From Ancistrus triradiatus (taxonomy: Eukaryota > Chordata > Actinopteri > Siluriformes > Loricariidae), in NCBI GenBank assembly GCA_025084515.1, contig JAJAGP010002004.1:62001-126000 (forward strand): 64,000 bases of DNA, given 5' to 3'. The notes beneath the pieces are model-generated. The model did no database searches and had not been told where the DNA came from. It worked only from the letters and a program-made list of their open reading frames with translations. The translations under genes and the position numbers were made by a program. This document shows, in pieces, positions 12,701 to 22,400 of the stretch. Position 1 is the first letter of the stretch. Every line of letters starts with the position of its first letter.

Positions 12701-14215
12701 ACTATAAAACTGGATCAGTAATTAATTGTACATGACAGTAAAACAGGCAAATCAGACATGAGGATCACAGTAAACACAAGTTGCAGTTCACACAAAGGAA
12801 AAAGGTAAGAATCTTTTTTTGGTAACTGATATGGGCAGCAACAAGAACATTTAACTGTATACGACAGCTTATGACTGAGAAACCCCAAGAAATAAATAAC
12901 TGCATACATAACTACACACTCAGCAACAGCAGATGTTTTGTGTAAGGAATAACAGCCTAAAGATAACCTAAGAAATATTCAGATATAAGTATGTAATAAA
13001 TAACGATTGTAATTCCGGTTGAAGTTCTAATATCGGGCCGATGACAAAAATTTAAAAAAATCCATATATCGCTGATATACTGTGCATCACTATCCATTAA
13101 CAATTGATTTTCTTAAATGGTTCTACTGGATTTTTCCATACTGTTTCAGTAATGTTCCAGACACTGGTAGAAGTAAACCTGAGCTTTCACATTTGTCTAA
13201 GATAAATAAGCTGATGTCTGTTACTGTGGACGTATAATTTCTGAATAACAATAAGCACTGTTTTAGTCACCTAAAGTTTAACCTCCTCAATGAATGAATT
13301 CTGTTTTACAAACAGGACAAGACAGAGTTCTGAGAGTTTTTCTGAGGAGCAGAGACTAACGGCACTGTGTAAAATTACTTCCTCTGTCCTATGTAGTGCA
13401 CTATGTTGGAAATGTAAATGAAATGGCAGAACCTCCAACCAAATATTCATTTATATTCTGAAATGTTTATTCAGGAATATTTTAGATAACTTCTTATTTA
13501 ACATTCAGTGGCAATGTTTGGTATTACAAAGCAATGCTCGAAGTAGGGAATGGCTGTTGTTTGAGACGGGGCGGCACACTGAATGTTCTCTGGCTGTCTG
13601 TGTCCTGCAGCCTTTCCTTTGTGCAGAGTGTGAGAATGTCCCGGTACTCCCAATGGCCAATCCATGGTTCTTCCTATTCAATTTGAATAATGGCAGTATC
13701 GTTTATTGGGATAAAATATCTATGATGATCTTCAGAACATATATGTTGGTCAGATTTGCATTACAGGCCCAAGTCCACTCAGAGCTATCTCTCTCCTGAT
13801 CTGATTAATAACATTTGCTGCTACCGAGCTGACTCTTTCCCCCAAATCCAGTTCTCTCACGTTGTTCTCACACCTCTCAAATCTCTGTTATAGCTCAGCA
13901 CGTAAACACACGCACACTCACACATTTACAACAACATTACATGATCTGAACACGAGTTCGGTGGGACAGCACAGGACGGGTTTAGCCTACTCCAGTCCCG
14001 TAACGGTGACCGTAACCGTAACGGTTCTTCTGGAACGGAGCTGCGTCACTACCCAGGAAAACGCGACCATTTCAACCTCCATAAATCAAACGGTTTGCAT
14101 TTACGTTACCGAACTCTTCTCTACTCGCGGTACACCCACGTATTATTCACGTATTATTAGCGCAGTCTCAGATACTCACTGCGATTGTATGTCCTCACCA
14201 CACAAAATGGCGCGC
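530..14215 (-). CDS. NLR gene copy A (FISNA-NACHT-LRR immune receptor), gene model
   Basis: Likely cytosolic NLR of the large fish-specific NLRC3/NLRP12-like family: the NACHT domain binds nucleotide and oligomerises, the LRRs sense or regulate. Exons in transcription order: 14180-~14215 (first, probably non-coding), 11978-12091, 11703-11819, 9189-9302, 8911-9027, 8406-8463, 8059-8251, 6183-7947 (NACHT), 5936-6109, 1406-1579, 792-965, 530-703 (LRRs). Phases agree across every junction from 12091 down to 530, and no exon holds an internal stop. No CARD, pyrin or B30.2 exon is visible. Compared with copies B and C it has four LRR exons instead of seven, a 4.4-kb transposon-filled intron between the first two, and a doubled pair of N-terminal exons. 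I did not find the exon carrying the initiator Met; it may lie between 12.1 and 14.2 kb. Family assignment is firm, full gene structure is inferred. Confidence 0.82.
792..965 (-). CDS. NLR copy A, LRR exon
   Basis: 174 bp, phase 2 in and out. Residues include ECNLTEQSCSTLTSVLSS and NPHCNLEILR. The donor is GTCAGA, weaker than the GTGAG used elsewhere. Confidence 0.82.
966..1405. other. Intron of NLR copy A
   Basis: 440 bp of AT-rich intron between two LRR exons. I see no exon, repeat end or RNA gene in it. Confidence 0.6.
1406..1579 (-). CDS. NLR copy A, LRR exon
   Basis: 174 bp, phase 2-2, open. Contains LRMCELTQESCSALSSVLS and EPDCKLEILR. Acceptor CTACCAG, donor GTGAGA. Confidence 0.83.
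1682..3147 (+). mobile_element. Tc1-like transposon (degenerate) in NLR copy A intron
   Basis: Inverted ends of more than 200 bp (CAGTGCCTTGCAAAA at 1682, its complement ending at 3147) flanked by TA at 1680-1681 and 3148-3149. Full length about 1.47 kb. Carries the broken transposase at 2041-2928. Confidence 0.92.
2041..2928 (+). pseudogene. Broken Tc1-like transposase
   Basis: Starts with an HTH segment (GYKKISQTLNISRSTV). The frame shifts near 2395, reads through VLWSDELF (first catalytic Asp) and IPTVKHGGGSIMVW, then jumps frame again near 2660, where the part holding the second catalytic Asp (normally QQDN) is deleted. It ends with SPDLNPIENLWKEL and a stop at 2928. Not able to encode an active enzyme. 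Confidence 0.9.
3160..3680 (+). mobile_element. Decayed Tc1-like fragment
   Basis: Scraps of transposase in shifting frames: IIRDASILDKADFHRSQKK, then TIPTVKHGG-like and TFQQDNATKS, then SQSPDPNPIENLW-like. No ends preserved. Confidence 0.75.
3964..4227 (+). mobile_element. Non-LTR retrotransposon fragment (endonuclease domain)
   Basis: Encodes NIIIAGDFNQ, the GDFN signature of an AP-type endonuclease, and after a frameshift HVYTNVKGSYRIRLCPHMG, like the DHVYTN region of fish LINEs. Interrupted on its right by the Tc1 at 4230. An inverted copy lies at 9957-10211. Confidence 0.72.
4230..5548 (+). mobile_element. Tc1-like transposon (degenerate)
   Basis: Ends CAGTGGGGCAAAAACGTATT and complement, about 220 bp each, with TA at 4228-4229 and 5549-5550. 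Transposase traces: ENIMWSDETKIELFG at about 4735-4780, KHGGGNIMLWGC, a damaged NDNDPK site near 5030, and SPDLNPIE near 5130; frameshifts throughout. It inserted into a near-palindromic target. Confidence 0.9.
5574..5783. mobile_element. 210-bp hAT-like MITE with exact 8-bp target duplication
   Basis: Starts CAGTGGCAGTTCT and ends with the imperfect complement AGAACCGGCAGTG (10 of 13 match). Flanked by ACTGAGGG at 5566-5573 and 5784-5791. No coding capacity. Confidence 0.8.
5936..6109 (-). CDS. NLR copy A, first LRR exon
   Basis: 174 bp, phase 2-2, directly after the NACHT exon (73-bp intron). Encodes LQTSNLTEESCAVLSTVLSS and NPNCNLEALR. Separated from the next LRR exon by 4.4 kb of inserted transposons. 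Confidence 0.85.
6183..7947 (-). CDS. NLR copy A, FISNA-NACHT exon
   Basis: One open exon of 1765 bp (587 full codons plus split codons, phase 1 in, phase 2 out). The FISNA segment comes first (KSKLREKYIRINEGIS, then ITEGWRGEINNEHEVRQIE). Then the NACHT P-loop VAGIGKT at about exon residues 92-98, Walker B FIFDGLDE at 162-169, sensor-like WITSRPGAA, a winged-helix/NOD2-like part (LGKLAFQQLEKGKL) and FVHLSVQEFLAALFAF. All key nucleotide-binding residues are present and there is no stop or frameshift. The exon is joined upstream through donor GTAAGA at 8059 to give LQN-K-LVSV, and downstream through GTGAGT. Very similar to the exons at 20293 and 37652. Confidence 0.95.
8059..8251 (-). CDS. NLR copy A, pre-FISNA helical exon
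   Basis: 193 bp, phase 0 in and phase 1 out. Starts DLENKVMTLLKKELKRF, then an acidic run EDEEEEDR, and ends KSMKQTDLAYTLQN. This charged helical exon immediately precedes FISNA in fish NLRs; the same 193-bp exon occurs in copies B and C. Confidence 0.9.
8406..8463 (-). CDS. NLR copy A, short linker exon
   Basis: 58 bp; one base plus 19 codons. Encodes RKQRTKTGGRDQLESIFK. The DQLESIFK end is shared with copies B and C and splices in frame to the helical exon. Confidence 0.83.
8911..9027 (-). CDS. NLR copy A, N-terminal repeat exon type 1, copy 1
   Basis: 117 bp, phase 2-2. Encodes KRTDSPEPTCVSMKSDKSM followed by a short DYPIYFREGG tail. The SPEPxCVSMKSD peptide is the characteristic N-terminal repeat of many fish NLRs. 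Its partner at 11703 differs at 11 bases. Confidence 0.85.
9189..9302 (-). CDS. NLR copy A, N-terminal exon type 2, copy 1
   Basis: 114 bp, phase 2-2, flanked by TTTAG and GTAAGG. Encodes a very basic peptide (KAGKRSASRGRRSASMSK then DLMEPPRKSRK) that resembles a nuclear-localisation or phospho-site stretch; that function is only a guess. Differs from 11978-12091 by one silent base. Confidence 0.75.
9769..9896. mobile_element. Truncated hAT-like MITE (left end)
   Basis: TAGGGATGCACCAATATTGA start and about 125 bp shared with the complete copy at 12574-13092; the right part is missing. Confidence 0.65.
9957..10211 (-). mobile_element. Non-LTR retrotransposon fragment, inverted copy
   Basis: Reverse complement closely matches 3964-4227, including the GDFN-coding part and the AGTGTG...TTTCATAT junction. 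Too short and broken to code. Confidence 0.7.
10290..11575. repeat. GC-rich proline/alanine-rich repeat island, probably transposon-derived
   Basis: Abrupt rise in G+C against the AT-rich intron. A unit of about 239 bp recurs at 10800 and 11040, with shorter inner copies of CCTGGGCATTTAG. The plus frame at 10925-11398 stays open for 157 codons and reads SSMPGHL, PVQELTAPVSPPFEHE and an RRARRGRS stretch; earlier parts hold stops. I do not recognise a domain. Unlike anything in the NLR exons, it separates the two copies of the intragenic duplication. Confidence 0.5.
11703..11819 (-). CDS. NLR copy A, N-terminal repeat exon type 1, copy 2
   Basis: 117 bp, phase 2-2. Encodes KRTDSPEPLCVSMKRDKSM and ENPVYFRKGGCSS. 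Part of a roughly 1-kb duplication with 8911-9027. Confidence 0.82.
11978..12091 (-). CDS. NLR copy A, N-terminal exon type 2, copy 2
   Basis: 114 bp with intact acceptor and donor. The same basic peptide as at 9189-9302 with a single synonymous change. Confidence 0.73.
12574..13092. mobile_element. hAT-like MITE, about 519 bp
   Basis: TIR TAGGGATGCACCGATATTTA at left and imperfect complement ending GCATCACTA at right. Flanking octamers agree only in part, so the ends are approximate. Non-coding. Confidence 0.6.
13093..14179. other. Upstream intron of NLR copy A
   Basis: About 1.1 kb between the MITE and the putative first exon. I found no convincing exon; the 13862 open frame runs through the promoter region on the wrong strand. 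Confidence 0.45.
14180..14215 (-). other. Putative first (5' UTR) exon of NLR copy A
   Basis: Ends at a perfect GTGAGT donor (14174-14179) and starts just below an AAAATGGCG (YY1-like) motif and an interferon-response-like element. The same layout occurs at 30519 and 41992. No ATG in this exon. Confidence 0.5.
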
Positions 14216-14223
14216 ACCTCCTG

Positions 14224-14242
14224 TTTTTACTTTCACTTTTCA
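14224..14242 (-). promoter_or_regulatory. ISRE-like element, NLR copy A promoter
   Basis: Minus strand reads GAAAAGTGAAAGTAAAAAC, close to the IRF/ISRE core GAAANNGAAA, about 45 bases upstream of the first-exon donor. Confidence 0.5.
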
Positions 14243-16233
14243 ACAGTCCATAAGCTCAGGGCTTTCACACATCTCCGGGTTTCTTGGGGTCTCAGGTTTC
14301 AAACATCGCTTGGATTCCTCCGTACACAGACAATAATCAGAAAAATAATCAGATTTATACGTGCGCACATATTTGATCGGGTTTCCGCTTTATAAATCAC
14401 CAGCTTCTGAAAACGTGTGCATGTTAGCTTGTGCATGTAAGCTTGTGCATGTCCATATACGGTCAACGCAAATAAGCAACAACAAAATAAAAAAAATAAC
14501 AAAATAAATAATAAAAAAACGAGATGATTTTGGGTATATGTGAGGTGAAAATTCTTGCATTCTTGGAGTGAGTTAAATTTTATTTGGTGGCTCAGTAGTC
14601 ACCATTAATTCATGTATTTAGTGGAAAATAAAGTTAATCGTTCATCAACCTGATCAGCAAGCTAACGTCTTAAAATGATAATAAATTATAATAGGAAATT
14701 TAAATCTGTCTGTTAATTTAAACAAGAAACTATCTGTCAAGAAATTATGCTAGTCATTATTCTAGCAATAATAAGTTTTATTCCAGTAATGTCAGTCATC
14801 GTGAATGGTGCCACAGACAATGAATGTGTACATTAATAAATATAAAACTTTATTATTTCAGACATGGAAAAAAAACATTACATAAAAATAAATAATCCTG
14901 AGAGATTAACATTTATTAACCGTCCTACTGTCATACCGCTGCGTAACATGGGTGAAAGTTTCTTGAAATATAACACACACCCTGACTGTAGCTGTGCCAA
15001 AACATATACAACATTTCTTTCAAAGCTCATAAATATGCTACCTTTGTTGGTCCTTCTTTAAAAAAAAATAAGACATCATCTTTTTAAAACTCTTCATTCA
15101 GTCACTCCTCAAAAATACTGTTGCATACAAAAGTACTGCTGCATACTTTAAGAATTCAAATACTGTCTAAAGTTGGGCTGAGCTTCTGGGCAGTTTCAAA
15201 TAAAACCAAACTGTTCAGGGATGCTCTCCAATCGATCGTCGTCACTGCTGTTATTCTTCATCCTGTTCTTCCATTTCTGTTTCTTCGAAGCTGGAACAGG
15301 GAGAATAAAACAGAAGGATCAGATACGGTCACGTGTTTATCACAGTCAGAAATGTTCTGCAGGGAAACCCTGGGTTCAGGCCTTCATGTGGATGATAATT
15401 TGATATGTAACACCAAGCTAAACATTGGTATGGTTGAGGTGGTTTAATATTTTGGCTGTTCGGTGTATATACACTGATATGGGCTGCTTAACATCCATCC
15501 GATAAACATCTGTTCATTTTAACTGATCATCTTAACTAACCTGTCTTAAATACAACTAAGTCACGTCTGAATGGCAATGACACCTGGTGAAAAGAGAATG
15601 GCAGTCTTGAATGTTGAAAACAACATGGCAACGGTCCTATTTTTGTTTTAGTTTTCGATAAGTGTTTCATTTAGGCACTCGACCAGCTGTGGTAACTCAC
15701 TGCTTGTTTTTCTTTGATTTAAAACAGGAACGCGATCCATCATGGTTTCATCTACCATAAACATAAAATTAGGTAATTAATTAACAAACAAATGAACTTC
15801 CTACTAGTAGCAATTTTTCTGGATTTACCGCCTTAAAGGTTTAAAGTGTCAAAAAGGTGATTGCCTCCTCTGGAAATTTCTGTTTCTATAACAGGACTCA
15901 TTTCGTCCCGGTTGTGTGCATCCAGCTAGGTGTGTTTAGTTATGGGTAAATTTTGGTTCTACAGTGTGTGTGATCATTAATGTGTGCTTGTAACTGAAGA
16001 ACCACGGGGTTGTGTATTTCCGGGAGGGAGTGACGTGTAGAACAGTGTAGGATTCGGATGCTGTGTAGATGGTAGTGTTATAATACTCGTGTTTTCTGAC
16101 GCATTTAGGTATCGTTTGCACGCAGTTTTCTTGTGAAAATATTCTTTATGTTTACATTACAGTAGCCTAAAAAGACTTGGAAAGAAAGCTGAACAAAGTG
16201 TGGAAGGTGGAGACACATCAGTCAGGAACTCAC
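14243..16233. other. Spacer between NLR copies A and B
   Basis: Paralogous in patches to 30600-32417 (for example the GGGTATATGTGAGGTGA stretch near 14533 and 30818). Contains a minus-strand AATAAA at 14849-14854 that is conserved at 31174-31179 and could serve copy B. No B30.2-type exon. Confidence 0.5.
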
Positions 16234-16410
16234 TATACTTTCTCCAGCTTATATTTTGGATCCTCCTTCAGATCAGAGAAATACTTCTCTCCTGAATCTC
16301 CTAGATTATTGTGGCACAGATCCAGTTCTCTCAGGCGTGAGGATGGATTTGATCTCAGCGCTGAAGCCAGAGCAGAACATCTTTCAGATGAAATCCTACA
16401 GTAAGACAAC
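16234..16410 (-). CDS. NLR copy B, last LRR exon
   Basis: 177 bp. Encodes LSYCRISSERCSALASALRS and ends PKYKLEKV. The following TAG spans a GTGAGT donor (TA|GTGAGT), giving a choice between stop and splice. Confidence 0.82.
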
Positions 16411-19400
16411 CTACAGAAAAGAAAAACTATTTCATATCTTAACCACACACAAAAACAGAAGATGAGGTTCTTCAGTTTTAACACGAGGTGCAGTGGAACT
16501 GTCAGCACATTTTTCAGATAGTAACAGCTAAATACATGTGTGTTTACAAGAGTATGATCCTACCTCATTATCTCCAGGTTACAGTTTGGATTCTGCAGTC
16601 CATCACAGAGCCACTTTACTGCCGAATCCGGCAGGTTATTATGACTCAGGTCCAGATTTCTGAGCCTGGAGGACTCTGAACTGAGGACTGAGGACAGATC
16701 TGAACAGCTTTCCTCTGTAACGTCACATTCAGAAAGCCTGGTAGAGACATCATGACAGTAATTAGCCGTAAACTTATATAAATGATTACAAGAAACATGA
16801 AAATGTGCATTTAATGAAAGGTCCAGGTTTCTAAGTTGGACTTAATTACCGATGCAGCAATAAAGAGTACCTAATGCAGAACATTATTTCAGACCTTCGG
16901 GTATAAGCTATAAGAAAGAAAAATTCTCAACAGCTGAGCTGTGACTGATCCTTGAAATTAGCAGTAGGATTGGACTACAAATACAATTTCTGGCTTTAAA
17001 AAGGCAGCAGGACTTTATCGAGTCCAGCCAGTATAAACAACGTAAGATCAGCATAATCATATCTGACTTTTTGAATGCTGCAGCCTCTGAACTGACTGAA
17101 GCTCTTTTACAGAAACAACAATCCATAAATACAGAGCTATGACCTCAAGTACTGAACATAGAATGTTGAATTGTAAACAGAAACCACAAACTCAGAGAAA
17201 CGCCACAACTAACACTGTCAAGAGTAAAAAATGGCAACCAGAACAAAATTACAGAACCATGAATTAGAAGTCAAAACAAAGTGAAAAGGCCTGCTGTGGA
17301 AGCCAAAAACTCTCACAGGTGGAGCTACATGGAATGATGTGACTTATCATCCTGACATTAAGATCTTACCTCAGTTTCTCCAGGTTACAGTTTGGATTCT
17401 GCAGTCCATCACAGAGGCGCTTCACTCCTGAATTCTGTATCATTTTATTTTTACTCAGGTCCAGATCTCTCAGACTGGAGGAGCTTGAACTGAGAACTGG
17501 GTACAGATCTGAACAGCTTTCATCTGTAAGATCACACTGACACATCCTGGTAAAGAAATAAATAAATCAATTAATAAATATGGCTATGAAAATGATGAAA
17601 GATCTGATAGAAACTATTAAACTTCATGAGCAGGACTTTGTAATCGATGCTGAGCTGGAGAGAACAGGACTGTCGGTAAAAACAGAATAAGATCAGAATT
17701 TTTAAAAAGTATCATTCATAATTTGAAATCTATAATCTGTAATGTATATTTATGTTCCAGACCACATGAAAATGTACAGTACCATAGAAACGAAGCTATA
17801 AAAAGGTTGTGTTTCAAAGAATGTATATTCTGGAGGATATTAACGTCGGATATTTTTGATCGTATGAAATCGTTTGGCTGGTGTTCACAAATTTCATAGC
17901 TTGTTTGCCAATTCTGCATTTTTATTTAAAAAAGATCCCAAAGATATCCTATTTCATTTAATGAGTTTAACATTAGGGGTTGGGTGGAGCTGGAGCATTC
18001 ATTATCTTTAATGAATGCTCAAGTAATCATTATATCAGTAACCATAAATATACATTTACCAAGACTGTGTGTGTTTACAGTAAGTAAGATCTCACCTCAG
18101 TGTCTCCAGGTGACAGTTTGGATTCTGCAGTCCAGCACAGAGCAGCTTCACTCCTGAATCCTGCAGCTTGTTCTTACTCAGGTTCAGTTTTCTCAGACTG
18201 GAGGAGGCTGAACAGATAACTTTGGACAGAGTTTCACAGCTTTCCTGTGTAAGACCACAGTCAGACAACCTGGTAGAGAAATAAAGATTAAGTGATGTCA
18301 AGGCATCACATTCATAACAACAGTGATTCTATCTTCATAGATCACAACTATAATAACTATAATAACAGTAATGAATATGCTACTGGGAAATTTAGAGTAT
18401 TTAAAGAGACTGAAGAACAACCCTGCGGGCGACCTCTTCTCAGAGGTAAGGGTGAAACCATCTTATTGAGAGAGGTCCTAAGGAGGACGAACTAGGACTG
18501 GGAAAAACTGGGCACACATAGAAGTCCCTTAAAAACTGACATAAAAGAAATAAACCAACAAAGTGAGGCTGAGATCCCCCATCGCTTATCTTTCAACTCT
18601 ATCCCTCTATTAAATCGATTTACTTTCACTTTGTTTACATCGATTCCCTTTTGCTTTGGTTACTCTTCTTATCGCCTTCTTTTCTTTCCACTTCTCCAAT
18701 CTTTCTTACTTTCCAACAAACAAACCTCTAGCATAAAGAAAAACACCACAGTTCACGCAGGTATATGGCATACCTGTTATCTGTGATATGACATTTCTAC
18801 CAGACAGGAATTCTGCAATTTGCAGTCGAGATTTGGGAAAACACTTTATTAATATTTATAGACGGTCATAAAGCGAAGATCTCACCTCAGTTTCTCCAGG
18901 TTACAGTTTGGATTCTGCAGTCCATCACAGAGCAGCTTCACTCCTGAATACTGCATGTTGTTCTTACTTAGGTTCAGATCTCTCAGTCTCGATGAGCTTG
19001 AACTTAGAACTGAGTACAGAGCTGAACAGCTTGCCTCTGTGAGCTTACAGTCAGAAAGCCTGGTAGATAAATGAAGATGTGATTAATTATATGATTAACT
19101 ATATATAGTGTCATGGTTTGGGCCTGTTTTCGCTGCATCTGTGCCGGAAAGACTTGCCATTGTTGATGGAACAATTCATTCTGAATTATAGCAGCAAATT
19201 CTAAAGGAAAATATCCGAACATCTGTTTGTTAACTAATTCCCAAGAGAACGTAGGTCATGCAGCAAGACACAAGTTATCATTTTTATCCAGTCTCTGCCA
19301 CAATAATGACAATTAGTGTCTGATGGGTTCGTTTTAAGATGTTACAGGACTTACCTCAGTTTCTCCAGGTTACAGTTTGGATTTTGCAGACCATCACAGA

Positions 19401-22400
19401 GCCGCTTCACTCCTGAATCCTGCAGCTTATTATAATTCAGGTCCAGATCTCTCAGACTGGAGGAGTTTGAACTCAGGAGTGAGGACAGAACTGCACAGGC
19501 TGTCTCTGTAAGCTCACACTCGCAAAGACTAGAGGATAAATAAGGATTAGATCAGATCACTGCCTCACACATTAAACACGAAAGAAAAAAAGAGGTTCCA
19601 CAGCAATAGACAATGAAGACAATGGCGGTAAATGTGAGAATGTGTAGTACAACACTGCCCCAACTGGTGAAGGAAGGGGCCACGTGTACATGAAGTAGTC
19701 GTATGTATTTCATGAGGCCCTAGAACCAACGGGTTGGAGTTGAGAGTGTAACGACGCAATGTTGTATTTTTCCACACCAATGATGTTTAGCCTGAAGGTT
19801 GGCATTAAACTGGCGCAACAATTATAGCAAAGCACTCTGCTTAAAGCTTTAAAGTGTTTAAAAGGTGATACTGCATTGCCTTTTCTGGAAATGACTGTTT
19901 CTTCAAGTGGACTAATTTCCTCTTGGTCGTGGGCAGCCAGCAAGGTTTGTTTATTTATGTTTATATTTCCATCATGCACATTTATATTTTGGTTCTACTG
20001 TTTGCATGTTTACAATAATTATGATCTGACCTCAGTTTCTCCAGGATACATTTTGGATTCTCCGGTCCAGGAAAGAGCAGCTTCACTCCTGAATCCTGTA
20101 GATTATTCTTACTCAGGTCTAAATCCCTCAAACTGGAGGAGTTTGAACTGAGAACCGAAGACAGAGCTCTAAAGCTTTCCTTCTTAAGATCGCACTCTGA
20201 AAGACTGGGAGAGAAAAAAATATAAAATGGTGGAAATAATGCAGAACACCAGAGGCTGCAGGATAAAAATTATAATGAATGTAAATACTCACTCGGCTTT
20301 TCTGTAAGCTTTCACCACTGGCAGTAAGTTCAAAAGACATTCCTCAGAGTCATTATATTTACTCAGTTTAAACACATCCAGCTCCTGCTCTGAGTTCAGT
20401 AACACAAACACCAGAGCTGACCACTGATCAGGAGAGAGACTGACTCCATCCAGACAGTAGAATTCCCTTCTTTTCAGATAAGTCTGGACTTCCTGCTGTA
20501 GAGCATGGTCGTTGAGTTCATTCAGACAGTGGAACAGATTGATGGATTTCTCTGGAGAGGGATTCTCCCTGATCTTCTCCTTGATGTACTTCACTGTTTC
20601 CTCTTTGCTATTAGAGCTGCTTCCTGTCTGTGGCAGCAGGCCTCGTATGATAATCTGATTGGAATCCAGCGAGAGACCCAGTAGAAAGCGGAGGAAAAGG
20701 TCCAGGTGTCCATTCTCACTCTGTAAGGCCTTGTCCACTGCACTCTTTAGGAACTCGGACATGTTTGACTTGTTGAAAAGATCAGACAGATCAGAGGTTG
20801 GATGACCTGGTGGATTTTTATTGATGAAGCAGAGAAACGCAAATAAAGCAGCCAGAAACTCCTGAACGCTCAGGTGAACAAAGCTGAAGATCTTCTCCAG
20901 GTCCAGTCCAAACTCCTCTCTGAAGATCTGGAAGCAGACACCTGAGTACACTGATGCTTCTCTCACATCAATGCCACATTCTCTCAGGTCTTGTTCATAG
21001 AAGATCAGGTTTCCTTTCTCCAGCTGTTGGAAAGCCAGTTTTCCCAGAGCCAGAATGCTCTCTCTGGTCTGCTCAGGATCCAACTCATATTTCCCATGGT
21101 ATTTTTGGCCCTTGTGTTTGATCTGAAAGACCAGGAAGTAAGTGAACATTTGAGTCAGAGTTTTGGGGATCTCTCCACCCTCTGTTTCTCTCCGCATTCT
21201 CTCTAAAACAGAGGCTAAAATCCAGCAGAAGACTGGGATGTGGCACATGATGTAGAGGCTTCTGGAGAACCTTATGTGGAGGATGATTTGATTGGCCAGG
21301 TTCTGATCACTGATCCTATTATTGAAATACTCCTCTTTCTGGGGATCACTGAACCCTCGTACCTCTGTTACCTGGTCTACACACTTTAGAGGGATCTGAT
21401 TGGCTGCTCCTGGTCGAGAGGTTATCCAGAGGAGAGCAGAGGGAAGCAGATTCCCCTTGATGAGGTTCGTCAGCAGAACATCCACTGAGGCTGATTCTGT
21501 TACATCACACACAATCTCATTATTCAGGAAATTTAGAGGAAGTCGACACTCATCCAGACCATCGAAGATGAACACCACTTTATAGGAATCACAGCCTATG
21601 AGTTTGTGAATTTCAGGGAAAAACAGATGAAGAAGGTCCATCATACTGAGCTTCTTCTGCTTCATCAAATTCAGCTCTCTAAAAGGAAGTGGAAACATGA
21701 ACATGACGTCCTGATTTGCTTTTCCTTCAGCCCAGTCCAGAATGAACTTCTGCACCGAGACTGTTTTTCCAATTCCAGCCACTCCTTTAGTCAGCACAGT
21801 TCTGATGGACTTGTTCTTAAAGAGCTCGTTACATTTGATGGGTTTCTCCTGGGTTGCTGGTCTCCTAGATGCTGTCTCAATCTGTCTGACCTCATGTTCA
21901 TTATTGATCTCTCCCCTCCAACCCTCTGTGATGTAGAGCTCGGTGTAGATCTCATTCAGGAGCGCTTGGCTTCCAAACGCTGAGATTCCTTCATTTATCC
22001 TTATATATTTGCCTTTGAGTTTGGATTTGAGGTTTTGATGTTTGACAGAGACCATCTCTAACAAACAGAGCACAATCATCAAACATCACTATGAGATATG
22101 TGCTAGGTATGAAGCGGTTTAATCTCTCTAGTAAACAAGTAGAATTATTATCATGTAATAATCAAAGTAAACAAACTAAATTATTTTCATGACACAGAGC
22201 TCTTACTGTTCTGCAGTGTGTAAGCGAGATCCGTCTGCTTCATGCTCTTCAGAACACGTAGAGTGATCTTCAGCGACTCCTCTCTGATACTGCACCGATC
22301 CTCCTCTTCCTCATCCTCCCTCGCATAATCAGCACTTAGTATATTTTCAAACCTCTTCAGCTCTTTCTTTAACAGAGTCATGACTTTGTTCTCCAGCTCC

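Larger units (their letters stand above)
16411..20030. other. Introns among LRR exons of copy B
   Basis: Introns of 0.15-0.6 kb, paralogous to copy C introns (for example 16900-17330 with 33130-33540). No transposon ends; copy C carries a Tc1 at the position where copy B has the plain 17547-18095 intron. Confidence 0.6.

Noticed and set aside
13862..14395. 177-codon plus-strand open frame
   Set aside because: Runs across the NLR copy A promoter on the opposite strand, with low-complexity Thr-rich parts; the paralogous region at 30.4-30.7 kb does not keep the frame.
21606..21983. 125-codon plus-strand frames opposite the NACHT exons (also at 38959)
   Set aside because: Shadows of the conserved NACHT coding strand; they recur only because the exons are paralogous.
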